Assembly (NCBI RefSeq): GCF_002943565.1 | Contig: NZ_PJCH01000005.1 | Span: 124,001 to 188,000, forward strand | From: Hyphococcus luteus | GTDB lineage: Bacteria > Pseudomonadota > Alphaproteobacteria > Caulobacterales > Parvularculaceae | Direction of reading: 5' to 3' | Length of the DNA stretch: 64,000 nucleotides | Part shown: positions 50,503-58,511 of the stretch, piece after piece | Numbering within the stretch: the first letter of the stretch is position 1 | Layout: each line of letters opens with the position of its first letter | Program-made: the position numbers and the translations under genes | Notes under the pieces: model-generated | Told to the model about the DNA's origin: nothing | What the model saw: the letters and a program-made list of their open reading frames with translations, nothing else | Databases searched by the model: none

Positions 50503-51099
50503 ATGAGCATGCAGACCGGACCCTTCGCCAAAACCAGGTTCGCCCGCAAAATAGCGCTGACCGCCGGCGCGGCTTTGATCGGCCTTGCCGGCGCGGCCTT
50601 CGCTGCGGCGCCCGATCCCATCGCCCATTGCCGGGAAAGCTCGGCGGACAAGGATGCGCGCATCGCCTGCCTCGAGGCGGCGATCGCCGATCTGACGGGC
50701 GGCGACGCACTCGCCGAGGCTGAGTCGACGGCGCCCGCCCGAACCGCGGCCGCCGAGACGCAGGCGCCGGACGCGGACGCGCCGACCGGGCTTGGCGCGG
50801 AACAGGTGGCGGCGCGGATCGAGCGCGAGCGCCCAGAGGACGACGAAAGCAAGGAAAAGAAAAAAGAAGAAGAGACCCTCACCGCAACCGTGGAGGATTA
50901 CGCGGTCGCGGCGGACAAGTCCTACATTCTTTTCCTCGATAACGGCCATGTCTGGCGCCAGACCGCGAAAGCCAATGCGCGGGTGCGGCTCTATCCCGGC
51001 AAGGATTATACGGTGACCATCAAGAAGGGCCTGCTCAGCGGCTATCGCGTGACCATCAACGAAATCCACCGCACCTTCATCGCTGAGCGGATCAAATAG
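50503..51099 (+). CDS. Exported protein with a short beta-rich C-terminal domain, unknown function
   Basis: A 198-residue protein with an uncleaved-looking or signal N-terminus (FARKIALTAGAALIGLAGAAFAA). An acidic/charged central linker (about 65-120, with EDDESKEKKKEEE) is followed by a C-terminal domain YILFLDNGHVWRQTAKANARVRLYPG and VTIKKGLLSGYRVTIN (residues about 145-190; key pieces GHVWRQT and KKGLLSGYRV). The 'nGqvWrQ ... kGllgsY' pattern recurs in short proteobacterial exported proteins without a known function. A Cys pair (HCRES, IACLE) sits just after the signal. ATG 50503 was chosen because of GGAGGAG. Confidence 0.6.
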   Translation: MSMQTGPFAKTRFARKIALTAGAALIGLAGAAFAAAPDPIAHCRESSADKDARIACLEAAIADLTGGDALAEAESTAPARTAAAETQAPDADAPTGLGAEQVAARIERERPEDDESKEKKKEEETLTATVEDYAVAADKSYILFLDNGHVWRQTAKANARVRLYPGKDYTVTIKKGLLSGYRVTINEIHRTFIAERIK

Positions 51100-51105
51100 T
51101 CCCTT

Positions 51106-52101
51106 TTAAGCGCGCTTGAGGCCGACAAGGGTCCAGGCCGCAGGCCTCGATGGCGATCCCATTTCGAGGATCGCCGGCGCCCCCGCCTCAACGCCGGCGC
51201 CTTGAAGCCGCTCTTTCAGCGACGCCATATCGCTTTGCGATTGCGCCGCCGCGAGCATGGAGCTCATGCGGTGTTCATAAGCGCCAAGTTCGAATTCGCC
51301 GCGATCGATCCAAGTCTCAATATCCTGCGGGGCGTAGGCCTTAAGGCGCGGATACATATGCGCGAGATCGGCGTAAATCCTTTGAAGAAAGGCCAGCGCG
51401 GCGACCTGGGGGCTTTCTTTAATGAGCGTCTTCGCGCCTTCGACCGCCTCCCCGAAGGCTTTATTCGCAGTCTGATAGGCCGATTGCGGCGCCCGCCCGG
51501 CGAGGACGGCGAACCCGGCCCGGAACGCCTCTTTCGCCCTTGAGAGCAGTTCAATTTCCTCGATCCCGCGCACAATGGAAAGATTGGCTGCGCATTCATC
51601 GGCGATGGCGCCGCCTTTCAAATGAACGACAGCCGCGAAATGACCGCCAGGCCGGAGGACGCGCGCCGCCTCTTTGAAGGCGTCAGGCCCGGCATATTCA
51701 AGACCGAACTGGCTGACGGCGATGTCGTAGCTGTCCGGCGCCAGCGGCAAGGCGGCGCAATCTGCAGCGAAGCCGGCGGCGCTTTCCGGCAGCATCTGCA
51801 GGGCGCTCGAAACGGCGGCCGCTGAATAATCCGTGCAGTGAATAGAAAGCGGCGCGCCGCGCTCATTCGCCAAGGCCGCCGCCTGTGCGGAAACAGCGCC
51901 GGCGCCGCAGGCCGCGTCGAGCATCATCGCCGGCGCCGGTTCGAGGCGGGAACCGAAAAAGCCGGTCCAGAAGTCGTCAAGCGCCGGCCCTTTGGCGCCG
52001 CCTGCAAGAACCGCCGCCTGCGGGTCGCGCGCATCGACTCCCGCGGCTTTGGCGCCGCGCCAGTAGGCGCGCCAACTCTCAACATCCTGGGACTTGGTCA
52101 T
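51106..52101 (-). CDS. Class I SAM-dependent methyltransferase
   Basis: A 331-residue methyltransferase. The SAM site is MMLDAACGAGAVSAQAAAL (about 59-77). The acidic loop after strand 2 is IHCTDYSAAAVSSAL, motif II is YDIAVSQFGLEYA and motif III is VLRPGGHFAAVVHLKGG. The C-terminal 150 residues are helical. The substrate is not visible; a small-molecule acceptor is the usual guess. It lies 51 bp before the TonB receptor's terminator and is convergent with the exported-protein gene. Confidence 0.82.
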   Translation of the reverse strand: MTKSQDVESWRAYWRGAKAAGVDARDPQAAVLAGGAKGPALDDFWTGFFGSRLEPAPAMMLDAACGAGAVSAQAAALANERGAPLSIHCTDYSAAAVSSALQMLPESAAGFAADCAALPLAPDSYDIAVSQFGLEYAGPDAFKEAARVLRPGGHFAAVVHLKGGAIADECAANLSIVRGIEEIELLSRAKEAFRAGFAVLAGRAPQSAYQTANKAFGEAVEGAKTLIKESPQVAALAFLQRIYADLAHMYPRLKAYAPQDIETWIDRGEFELGAYEHRMSSMLAAAQSQSDMASLKERLQGAGVEAGAPAILEMGSPSRPAAWTLVGLKRA

Positions 52102-52148
52102 GATTGTTCAAAGACTTGCAGGATCGGCGCGCGCGCGCAAGCGCCCGT

Positions 52149-52184
52149 TAAAAAAAACGGCGGGCTCCCAAAGGGAGCCCGCCG
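52149..52184 (-). terminator. Rho-independent terminator after the TonB receptor
   Basis: Read on the minus strand: CGGCGGGCTCCC, loop TTT, GGGAGCCCGCCG, followed by a T run (A's at 52149-52157). It is 23 bp past the receptor stop codon, between it and the methyltransferase gene. Confidence 0.93.
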
Positions 52185-52207
52185 CAGACTTGATTGGTCG
52201 TCTTCGC

Positions 52208-55200
52208 TTAGAAGTTGAGCGTGATGCCGCCGAAGACGTAACGGCCAAGCGCGTCGTAAACGCCCGGGAAGGTGTTGCCGTTGCCGAAGATCGACGGACC
52301 GGCCGAAGACGTGAGCGGCGGTTCTTTGTCAAGCACGTTGTTGACGCCGAAGCGCAGGGTCACGTTTTCGTTCACCGGATGGATCGCGGCGAAGTCGACA
52401 TAGTTGACTGCATCGAAGGTCTCCGGACCGCCGACGCCGCCAAGGTAGCGCCAGAAGACGGAGATATCCGTGCCCCAGGGCGCGCCCCAAGTGGTGCGGA
52501 GGTTCGACGTCCACTCAGGCCGCGGCGCGCCGCAAGCCGAAGAGAAGATGCCTTCGCAGTTGTCCACCGGACCGCCCGGGAACTGCTGCTGCTCAAACGA
52601 CATCAGGTAAGTAGCGTTCCAGTGGAAGTTGAGATCGCCATAGCCGGTGTCCAGACCGTATTGGGCATTGAAGTCGATGCCCGTGGTTTTGAAGAAACCA
52701 AGGTTCTGGTCCGTGGCCACAATGTTGTCCTGACCCAGCCACAGCGTGCCGTTGCCGGTGACGCCGCGGTTGATGTAACCGCAAAGTGTCGGATCGCCTG
52801 AGTCGAGACACTGGTTGAGGATCGTCGCCGGATCGACCGGGCCGATCGCGTCCTGGACGTCGATCGAATACCAGTCAACCGTAAGGTTGAAGCCCGGAAT
52901 CGCCGCCGGCGTCAGCACCACGCCGGCCGAGAAGGTGTCGGATTTCTCAGGCGACAGGTTCGGGTTGCCGCCGAACAGAGCGTTGAACTGACCGGCCGGC
53001 GAGTCGGCGATCGAGCCATATTGCGACGCCGTAACGCCGGTGTTCGCGCACTGCGCCTGCGTCGCCGACGGCATCGGACCGGCGCAGGGATCGAACGCCG
53101 TGATATCGTCAGACGTATCGTCCGGCGTACCGCTGTCGCTGATCGTGATTTCGTCAAGGTCGAACAGGCCGATGCCTGACGGACGGAACAGTTCGCGGAT
53201 GTTCGCGTGACGAACCGCGCGCTGGTAAGACCCGCGGAACATGACATCTTCAGTCGGCCGCCATTGAAGGGCGAACTTGTAGGTGTTGGTGTCAACATCC
53301 GTCGAATAGGTCGAGTAGCGATAGCCGGCGTCAAGAGAGAGATCCTCAAAGAACTCGCGTCCCTGCACAAGCGGGATGCTCCATTCCGTGAAGAATTCAT
53401 AGACGTCGAGACGGCCTTGAGCGGGGTTGGTCGGCCCGCCCTGGCCCGCGCCGTCGCCGGACGTGAAGCCGGTGTCGGGCTCGTAATCGAGAAATTCTTC
53501 GCGATATTCGAAACCGAACGCAGACTGTACGCCTTCTTCCGCCCACGGAGCCTGGAAGCCGTAGCTGGTCAGGTCGCCGCTGACAAAGCCGACGATGTTC
53601 GTCTGCTCCGTGCCGCCGCGCGCAAAGAGCGGCTTGATGAGGTAATTGAGCGCCGCCGGCGTAACATCGGCGCCGCCCGGCGTGAAGATGTTCCACGGCA
53701 CGCAGTTAGGATCGGAACCATCAACCACCGATTGGCAGACCGCGTTGCCCGAGCCGTCATCGACGACATTGAGCGCGCGCTGGATGTTCGTGATCGACAG
53801 CTCGTTGCGGTAGACGTTGGTGAAGCTGTTTTCACCGTAATTGAGATAGACGTCATAGTTCCAGTTGTCGTCGATCTCGCCGCGAACGCCAGTCACCACG
53901 CGCCAGGTCGTGTGACGCAGGTCGCTTTGACGCGGACCACCTTCGACGTTCCGGCGGCCGATGAACACGTTCTGCGAATCCGACGGCGTCAGACCGTAAT
54001 CGCCGCAGACCGCGTCGAACTGCTGGGAGGTAAGGAACGGGTTGCCGCAAGACAGCGACGACGTCACGAAGAAGGCGCCCGAAGGAGCAATCTGCGCAAC
54101 CGTGCGGTCGTCCATGAAGCCGACTTCCATATAGACGTCGGCGTGGCGGTTGATTTCGTAATGCGCGAAGCCGCCAAGCGTGATGCGCTCATCCGGACGC
54201 TGATAATAGTTCAGCGGGCCGTAGTTGTAGAGGTCGCCGCCGCCAAAGTCGCGGAAGTCGCCCGATGACTGATCGACCGTGAAGTCGAAGCCCGGGATGT
54301 CCTGAACCGGCGTGACGCCGTCATCTTCGAAGACCGGCATGTCGTCATCGTCAAGAAGCTGCGGGAACGTGCCCGGCGCAGCCGTGGCGAGACCGAAATC
54401 CGTGAAACGGCCCTCCGGGATCGTCGAGGAGCCGCCGCAATCGAAGCTGCCGGCCGTTCCTTGCAGCGCACAAGCGGAATAGTCGCGCTCGCTTTGCAGG
54501 ACCGGCTTGACAGTGCGGTAGCCGGCATACGCCGTGACGTTGCCGCGGCCGTCGCCGGTGTTCGCGCCGATGATGGCGGTGATTTCATGCGTGCCGCCGC
54601 CCCAGGTGCTGCCCGACGGCGTCTGGAAGCCGGCGCCCGTCACAACATCCTGGATGGTCTCGTTGTTGTTGTTGTGCTGATAGCCGCCATATTGGTAGTC
54701 GATCTTAAAGCCTTCAAAATCATCCTGCATGATGAAGTTGACGACGCCGCCGACCGCGTCCGAACCGTAAGTCGCCGAGGCGCCGCCGGTCAGAACGTCG
54801 ACGCGCTCAACAAGCCCGCCGGGGATGAAGTTGAGGTCAGGCGCGATGCCGCCGGCGCCCGGCGAACCGGCCGGAAGACGACGGCCGTTCTGCAGAACGA
54901 GCGTGCGGACCGTGCCGAGACCGCGAAGGTCGACGGTCGCGGTGCCGGTCGCGCCGTTGGCGTCGCCGGCGGAGTTCGAAGCAAAGACCTGCGGCAGATC
55001 GTTCAGGAGGTCTTCGACGCGGATCACGCCGCGATAGCTGAATTCCTCAGCGTTGACCTGGTTGACCGGGCTGGCCCCGACCAGGTTGGCTTGCGGCAGG
55101 CGCGAACCGGTGACGATGATCGTGTCATCTGTCGTGGTTTCGTCCTGCGCAACCGCCGGCGCCGCCATCGCAAGCACGGCGCTCGAAAGCACGGTGCCTT

Positions 55201-55234
55201 GCAGCAACCGACTGATTGTACTGTTGGTTCTCAT
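52208..55234 (-). CDS. TonB-dependent outer-membrane receptor
   Basis: A 1008-residue beta-barrel receptor for energised import. The signal peptide ends at AVAQDE. A TonB-box-like DDTIIVTGSRLP is followed by the plug (RVEDLLNDLPQVFASNSAG, VDLRGLGTVRTLVLQNGRRL, GGASATYGSDAVGGVVNFIMQDD), then 22 or so barrel strands, ending with the terminal aromatic GGITLNF. The long plug and Asn-rich loop (HNNNNET) fit the sugar/oligopeptide 'TonB-dependent receptor' class rather than siderophore receptors, but the ligand is unknown. It has its own promoter and terminator. Confidence 0.94.
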   Translation of the reverse strand: MRTNSTISRLLQGTVLSSAVLAMAAPAVAQDETTTDDTIIVTGSRLPQANLVGASPVNQVNAEEFSYRGVIRVEDLLNDLPQVFASNSAGDANGATGTATVDLRGLGTVRTLVLQNGRRLPAGSPGAGGIAPDLNFIPGGLVERVDVLTGGASATYGSDAVGGVVNFIMQDDFEGFKIDYQYGGYQHNNNNETIQDVVTGAGFQTPSGSTWGGGTHEITAIIGANTGDGRGNVTAYAGYRTVKPVLQSERDYSACALQGTAGSFDCGGSSTIPEGRFTDFGLATAAPGTFPQLLDDDDMPVFEDDGVTPVQDIPGFDFTVDQSSGDFRDFGGGDLYNYGPLNYYQRPDERITLGGFAHYEINRHADVYMEVGFMDDRTVAQIAPSGAFFVTSSLSCGNPFLTSQQFDAVCGDYGLTPSDSQNVFIGRRNVEGGPRQSDLRHTTWRVVTGVRGEIDDNWNYDVYLNYGENSFTNVYRNELSITNIQRALNVVDDGSGNAVCQSVVDGSDPNCVPWNIFTPGGADVTPAALNYLIKPLFARGGTEQTNIVGFVSGDLTSYGFQAPWAEEGVQSAFGFEYREEFLDYEPDTGFTSGDGAGQGGPTNPAQGRLDVYEFFTEWSIPLVQGREFFEDLSLDAGYRYSTYSTDVDTNTYKFALQWRPTEDVMFRGSYQRAVRHANIRELFRPSGIGLFDLDEITISDSGTPDDTSDDITAFDPCAGPMPSATQAQCANTGVTASQYGSIADSPAGQFNALFGGNPNLSPEKSDTFSAGVVLTPAAIPGFNLTVDWYSIDVQDAIGPVDPATILNQCLDSGDPTLCGYINRGVTGNGTLWLGQDNIVATDQNLGFFKTTGIDFNAQYGLDTGYGDLNFHWNATYLMSFEQQQFPGGPVDNCEGIFSSACGAPRPEWTSNLRTTWGAPWGTDISVFWRYLGGVGGPETFDAVNYVDFAAIHPVNENVTLRFGVNNVLDKEPPLTSSAGPSIFGNGNTFPGVYDALGRYVFGGITLNF

Positions 55235-55824
55235 TTAAGCCCTCCGTTATGGATCCAATGTAATCTTGCCCCGCCTGAGGCGGGGTTTGAGCCCTATTCG
55301 TATATGGCTGCGCCCCACACCGATCCGCCCAATAGTGGATTTAGCTCATGGTGTGGACTTTTGCGCCGCCGTATTGGGGTGGACGCTATAAGGAACGTCA
55401 CAAAACGGTCAACGACAAAAGGCTTAAGGTTACGCGGACATCATTGAAGCGTTCCCTTTCTGCAACAGGTGGCTTCAATGCATTAGCGCTTTATTAGCCT
55501 AGGTTAACAGTTTCCTAATCAAAAGCGATGCGTTTTGGCTGAAAATGGTTTTGACCGCTTTTCATGATTCCATTGCCTGCAGCGCGCTTTGCTCTTCTTC
55601 ATGGGTCGGCGCGCTTTTAAAGGCTCCGAAATTCAATGTCTCGGGAGCCCCCATATGCCGGCCCATCCGAATTGAAGAAAACTACGCCCGGCTTTGAACA
55701 GGTCCGGCGCTGGAGCCGCGGCCCGGGCGCGGCTAAACTTGCGCTCGCGCCAGAAGAATGCGGCTTTAGGAACAAACAAGCCGGCCCGCTTAAAAGAAAA
55801 GATGTGTCACGAAGGCTGATTTAA
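55235..55824. other. Gene-less stretch between receptor and hydrolase
   Basis: 590 bp without a convincing coding frame. The left half holds the receptor promoter (55385-55412) and its leader hairpin (55269-55285). In the right half (about 55440-55820) I see only scattered AT-rich patches and a purine-rich AAGG ten bases before ATG 55825. No tRNA, repeat copy or terminator was recognised. Confidence 0.6.
55385..55412 (-). promoter_or_regulatory. Candidate TonB-receptor promoter
   Basis: On the minus strand: TTGACC (55412-55407), 16 bases, TATAGC (55390-55385). It is a good match to a housekeeping promoter and would give a leader of about 140 nt. The leader contains a small hairpin CCCCGCC-TCA-GGCGGGG (55269-55285) about 35 nt before the start codon, and GGAGGG before ATG 55234. 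Confidence 0.55.
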
Positions 55825-56685
55825 ATGGAAGATATGGCTAACCGCAAAGACATTCATGTAAATGCAGGCGGCCTGACGCTGCACGGGACAAGACATGCCG
55901 GCGGCCCCGGAACGCCGGTAATCTGCCTTCACGGCCTGACCCGCAATGTCAGGGATTTTGAGGACATCGCGCCGCTGATCGCCGGGACCGGGCGCGATGT
56001 TATCGCGCTCTCCATGCGGGGGCGCGGCAAGTCCGACTACGACCCCGACTATCTCAACTATCACCCCCTCGCCTATCGCAACGATGTTCTAAAAGCGATG
56101 GACGAGCTTGGGATCGCCGAGGCGGTTTTCCTCGGCACGTCGCTCGGCGGCATTGTCACCATGCTGATCAATGACGCCGCGCCGGAGCGGGTGAAGGCGG
56201 CCATGATCAACGACGTCGGGCCCGAACTCGCGCCCGAAGGCATCGCGCGAATCGCCAGCTATGTGGGGAAAACCAGCGGGACGGCGGCAAGCCTTGACGC
56301 GGCGGCGGCCCAGATTCGCGCCGTCAACGAAGTCGCCTTCCCCGGCAGGGACGAGGATTTCTGGCGAATGTTTGCGCGGCGCACCTTCCGCGAGAACCCG
56401 GACGGTTCCTGGTCGCTCGATTACGACCCGAATGTGGGCAAGGCGCTGGCGGAAGTCGGCGCCGCCCCGGATCTCTGGGCGCCGTTTGAAAGCCTCAAGG
56501 ATACGCCGACGCTGATCATCCGCGGCGCGCTCAGCGACCTCCTGTCGCCGGAAATTGTCGGGAAAATGCGCTCGGTCTATCCGGATTTCGATTTCGCCGA
56601 GGTCCCGAATGTCGGCCATGCGCCGACCCTGACCGAACCGGCGGCGTGGGCGGCGATTGAGGGTTTTTTATCAGGCATTTCTTAG
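55825..56685 (+). CDS. Alpha/beta hydrolase
   Basis: A 286-residue alpha/beta hydrolase. The oxyanion region is PVICLHGLTRN, the strand-4 loop is ALSMRGRGKSDYD and the nucleophile elbow is FLGTSLGGIVTML (Ser about 112). An acid is in IIRGALSDLLSPE (Asp about 236) and the His in VPNVGHAPTLTEP (about 266). This is a complete triad. The pattern fits esterase/lactonase-like members; the substrate is unknown. ATG 55825 was chosen over the in-frame ATG at 55834 on ribosome-site spacing. Confidence 0.88.
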   Translation: MEDMANRKDIHVNAGGLTLHGTRHAGGPGTPVICLHGLTRNVRDFEDIAPLIAGTGRDVIALSMRGRGKSDYDPDYLNYHPLAYRNDVLKAMDELGIAEAVFLGTSLGGIVTMLINDAAPERVKAAMINDVGPELAPEGIARIASYVGKTSGTAASLDAAAAQIRAVNEVAFPGRDEDFWRMFARRTFRENPDGSWSLDYDPNVGKALAEVGAAPDLWAPFESLKDTPTLIIRGALSDLLSPEIVGKMRSVYPDFDFAEVPNVGHAPTLTEPAAWAAIEGFLSGIS

Positions 56686-56734
56686 CAATCGAAACTTTCG
56701 AATGTCACTGTTTTGCAGCAATAGAGATATCGAA

Positions 56735-57262
56735 ATGCAACGACTCATTCTTTTTCCTGCCTTAGCATTCACCTTCACAGCCATTCAACCAAGCAACGCC
56801 GCAGAGATAACCAATTTTAAATTAGGGCTCGTTTGCACAAATAATTCAAACGAAAAGAAACTAGGAACTCCCAGCCACATCTGCTTTAACACAACATCTG
56901 TGAAAATTACTGGCCAGGGCCGTTGCAATTATAATGAAAAAGAACTGCCGTGCACTTGGTATGGCTTCCAATTCGATTACGACAATGCCCAGCCCGGTGA
57001 AAAGCTGCTATGTACCTTAAAAACTAGTGAACAGGTAAACTTCGGAGACCCAAGAGGTGTGGATCAAGAAGCCTCGACTGAATATAGCTATGAGCTGCCG
57101 CTAGAGAATAAGCGCGGACATTTTTTCAATCCACAGTACGCACTTCTTAAATATGCAAAAACAAACAAATCAATCGTGAATGAAGAAACGGTTTGCTCAC
57201 TCAACGGCCGAAAGGTGATTCAATTTAAATTCCGCTTTCTTTATCCGAGACCTGCAGAATAA
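56735..57262 (+). CDS. AT-rich orphan exported protein
   Basis: A 175-residue protein with a signal peptide (MQRLILFPALAFTFTAIQPSNA). It has six or so cysteines in the mature part (e.g. GLVCTNNSN, HICFNTTS, GRCNYNE, LPCTWYGF, KLLCTLK, TVCSLNG), which suggests disulfide bonds. It is Lys/Asn-rich. The DNA is far more AT-rich than its neighbours: 57121-57180 has 18 G/C in 60 by my count. I do not recognise the family. The frame also opens upstream at 56657. Likely a recent arrival. ATG 56735 was chosen because it begins the signal peptide. Confidence 0.7.
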   Translation: MQRLILFPALAFTFTAIQPSNAAEITNFKLGLVCTNNSNEKKLGTPSHICFNTTSVKITGQGRCNYNEKELPCTWYGFQFDYDNAQPGEKLLCTLKTSEQVNFGDPRGVDQEASTEYSYELPLENKRGHFFNPQYALLKYAKTNKSIVNEETVCSLNGRKVIQFKFRFLYPRPAE

Positions 57263-57292
57263 AACGAAAAACCTATAGGCTAAGCCTTTTTC

Positions 57293-58036
57293 TCACCGCC
57301 CGTGAATGCCGCATTCGGTTTTCGCCGCGCCGCGCCAGCGGCCCGCGCGGATGTCTTCGCCCGCCGCGGCCGGGTGGGTGCAGGGCCAGCAGCCGATGGA
57401 CGGATAGCCCTGCGCCGTCAGCGGATGCGCGGGCAGGTCGTGCTCTTCGACATAGGCGTCAATGTCTTCCTTTGACCAGCGCGCCAGCGGATTGACCTTG
57501 ATATGGGTCGGCGAGGCTTCGAAGGCCGGCAGGTGCAGGCGTCCGCCGCCGTGAAACTGCTTGCGGCCCGTAATCCAGGCGCCGAAGTCATCCAATGCGC
57601 CGCTTAAGGGCTCGACCTTGCGCAGAGTGCAGCAGGCGTCGGCGTCGTGCTTCCACAGATCGCCTGCGGGATCGCGAAAGGTCAGCGCTTCTTTCGACGG
57701 GCGAATATCGCGCACATCGGTGAGACCTAAGCGGTTCGCGAGCTTTTTGCGGTAGCTTAAGGTTTGCGCGAAATGCTTGCCTGTTTCGAGAAAAATCACC
57801 GGCAACGATTTGTCGATGCGCGAGACGAGATGCAGCAAGACGGCCGATTCCGCGCCGAAGGACGAAACCAGCGCAATGCGGTCCGGAAACTCTTCCTTGA
57901 TCGCGGCGCGCAAAATCTCCAGCGCGTCGTCGCCCGCATGTTTCGCGGCGAGCCGGCGCGCCAGCGCCTCGCGCTCGTCATTCGCCGGAGCGCCGGAAAC
58001 GTCATCCGTTCGCAATGAGGCTGCAGTCGCGCTCAT
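57293..58036 (-). CDS. cysH: Phosphoadenylyl/adenylyl-sulfate reductase (assimilatory)
   Basis: A 247-residue PAPS/APS-reductase. It has LVSSFGAESAVLLHLV (nucleotide loop), LETGKHFAQT, the Cys pair DACCTLRKVEPL and the C-terminal pair IGCWPCTHPAA, plus the catalytic ECGIHGR tail. The CC and CxxC pairs bind a 4Fe-4S cluster and mark the APS-using type. Reaction: APS (or PAPS) to sulfite and AMP. It is the last gene of the cys operon, 10 bp after the DUF934 gene. ATG 58036 was chosen (MSATAASLR). Confidence 0.93.
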   Translation of the reverse strand: MSATAASLRTDDVSGAPANDEREALARRLAAKHAGDDALEILRAAIKEEFPDRIALVSSFGAESAVLLHLVSRIDKSLPVIFLETGKHFAQTLSYRKKLANRLGLTDVRDIRPSKEALTFRDPAGDLWKHDADACCTLRKVEPLSGALDDFGAWITGRKQFHGGGRLHLPAFEASPTHIKVNPLARWSKEDIDAYVEEHDLPAHPLTAQGYPSIGCWPCTHPAAAGEDIRAGRWRGAAKTECGIHGR

Positions 58037-58046
58037 CAAAGCCTCC

Positions 58047-58511
58047 TTAAGCGGCCGCAGCCCGGTCGAGACGCTTGCGCCAGATCGGCGACGCGTCGTC
58101 CGCCGCCGGCTGATAGGCGAAGGAAAACTCCTCAAGCGCCGCGCTCGCCTCGTCGGCATTGGGGCCGGAAAATTCAAAGCCGTTAAAGCCGCAGCGCGCC
58201 ATGAAGAAAATCTGGTCGCGCAACACGTCGCCACGAGCGCGGATTTCGCCCGTATAGCCGTATCGTTCGCGCAACAGCCGCGCCTGGGAATAGGCCCGCC
58301 CGTCCTTGAAGGCCGGGAAGTCGAGGATAATCACGCTGAACCCGTGAAGGTCGCATTTGACGTCGGCGAGCGAGGTGTCGTTCGAGATCGTCAGCGCCGT
58401 CGCCTCCGCATGTTCCTGCGGATTGTCGCGCCACGCGTCGAGCGAGACTTCGGCGAGCGGTTCTTCAAGCGCCGGGAGAAGACGGCCGCGGGACAGTTTA
58501 AGCAGCTTCAT
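58047..58511 (-). CDS. DUF934 protein of the sulfate-assimilation operon
   Basis: A 154-residue soluble protein. DUF934 landmarks: FSVIILDFPAFKDGRAYSQARLLRERYGYTGEIRA (about residues 58-93; key pieces FPAFKDGRAYSQA and LLRERYGY), DVLRDQIFFMARCGFNGFE, and FSFAYQPAADDASPIW. This family is found almost only beside cysI/cysH in proteobacteria, with unknown function, perhaps a partner of the sulfite reductase. The start ATG 58511 overlaps the cysI 3' end by 14 bp. Confidence 0.9.
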   Translation of the reverse strand: MKLLKLSRGRLLPALEEPLAEVSLDAWRDNPQEHAEATALTISNDTSLADVKCDLHGFSVIILDFPAFKDGRAYSQARLLRERYGYTGEIRARGDVLRDQIFFMARCGFNGFEFSGPNADEASAALEEFSFAYQPAADDASPIWRKRLDRAAAA

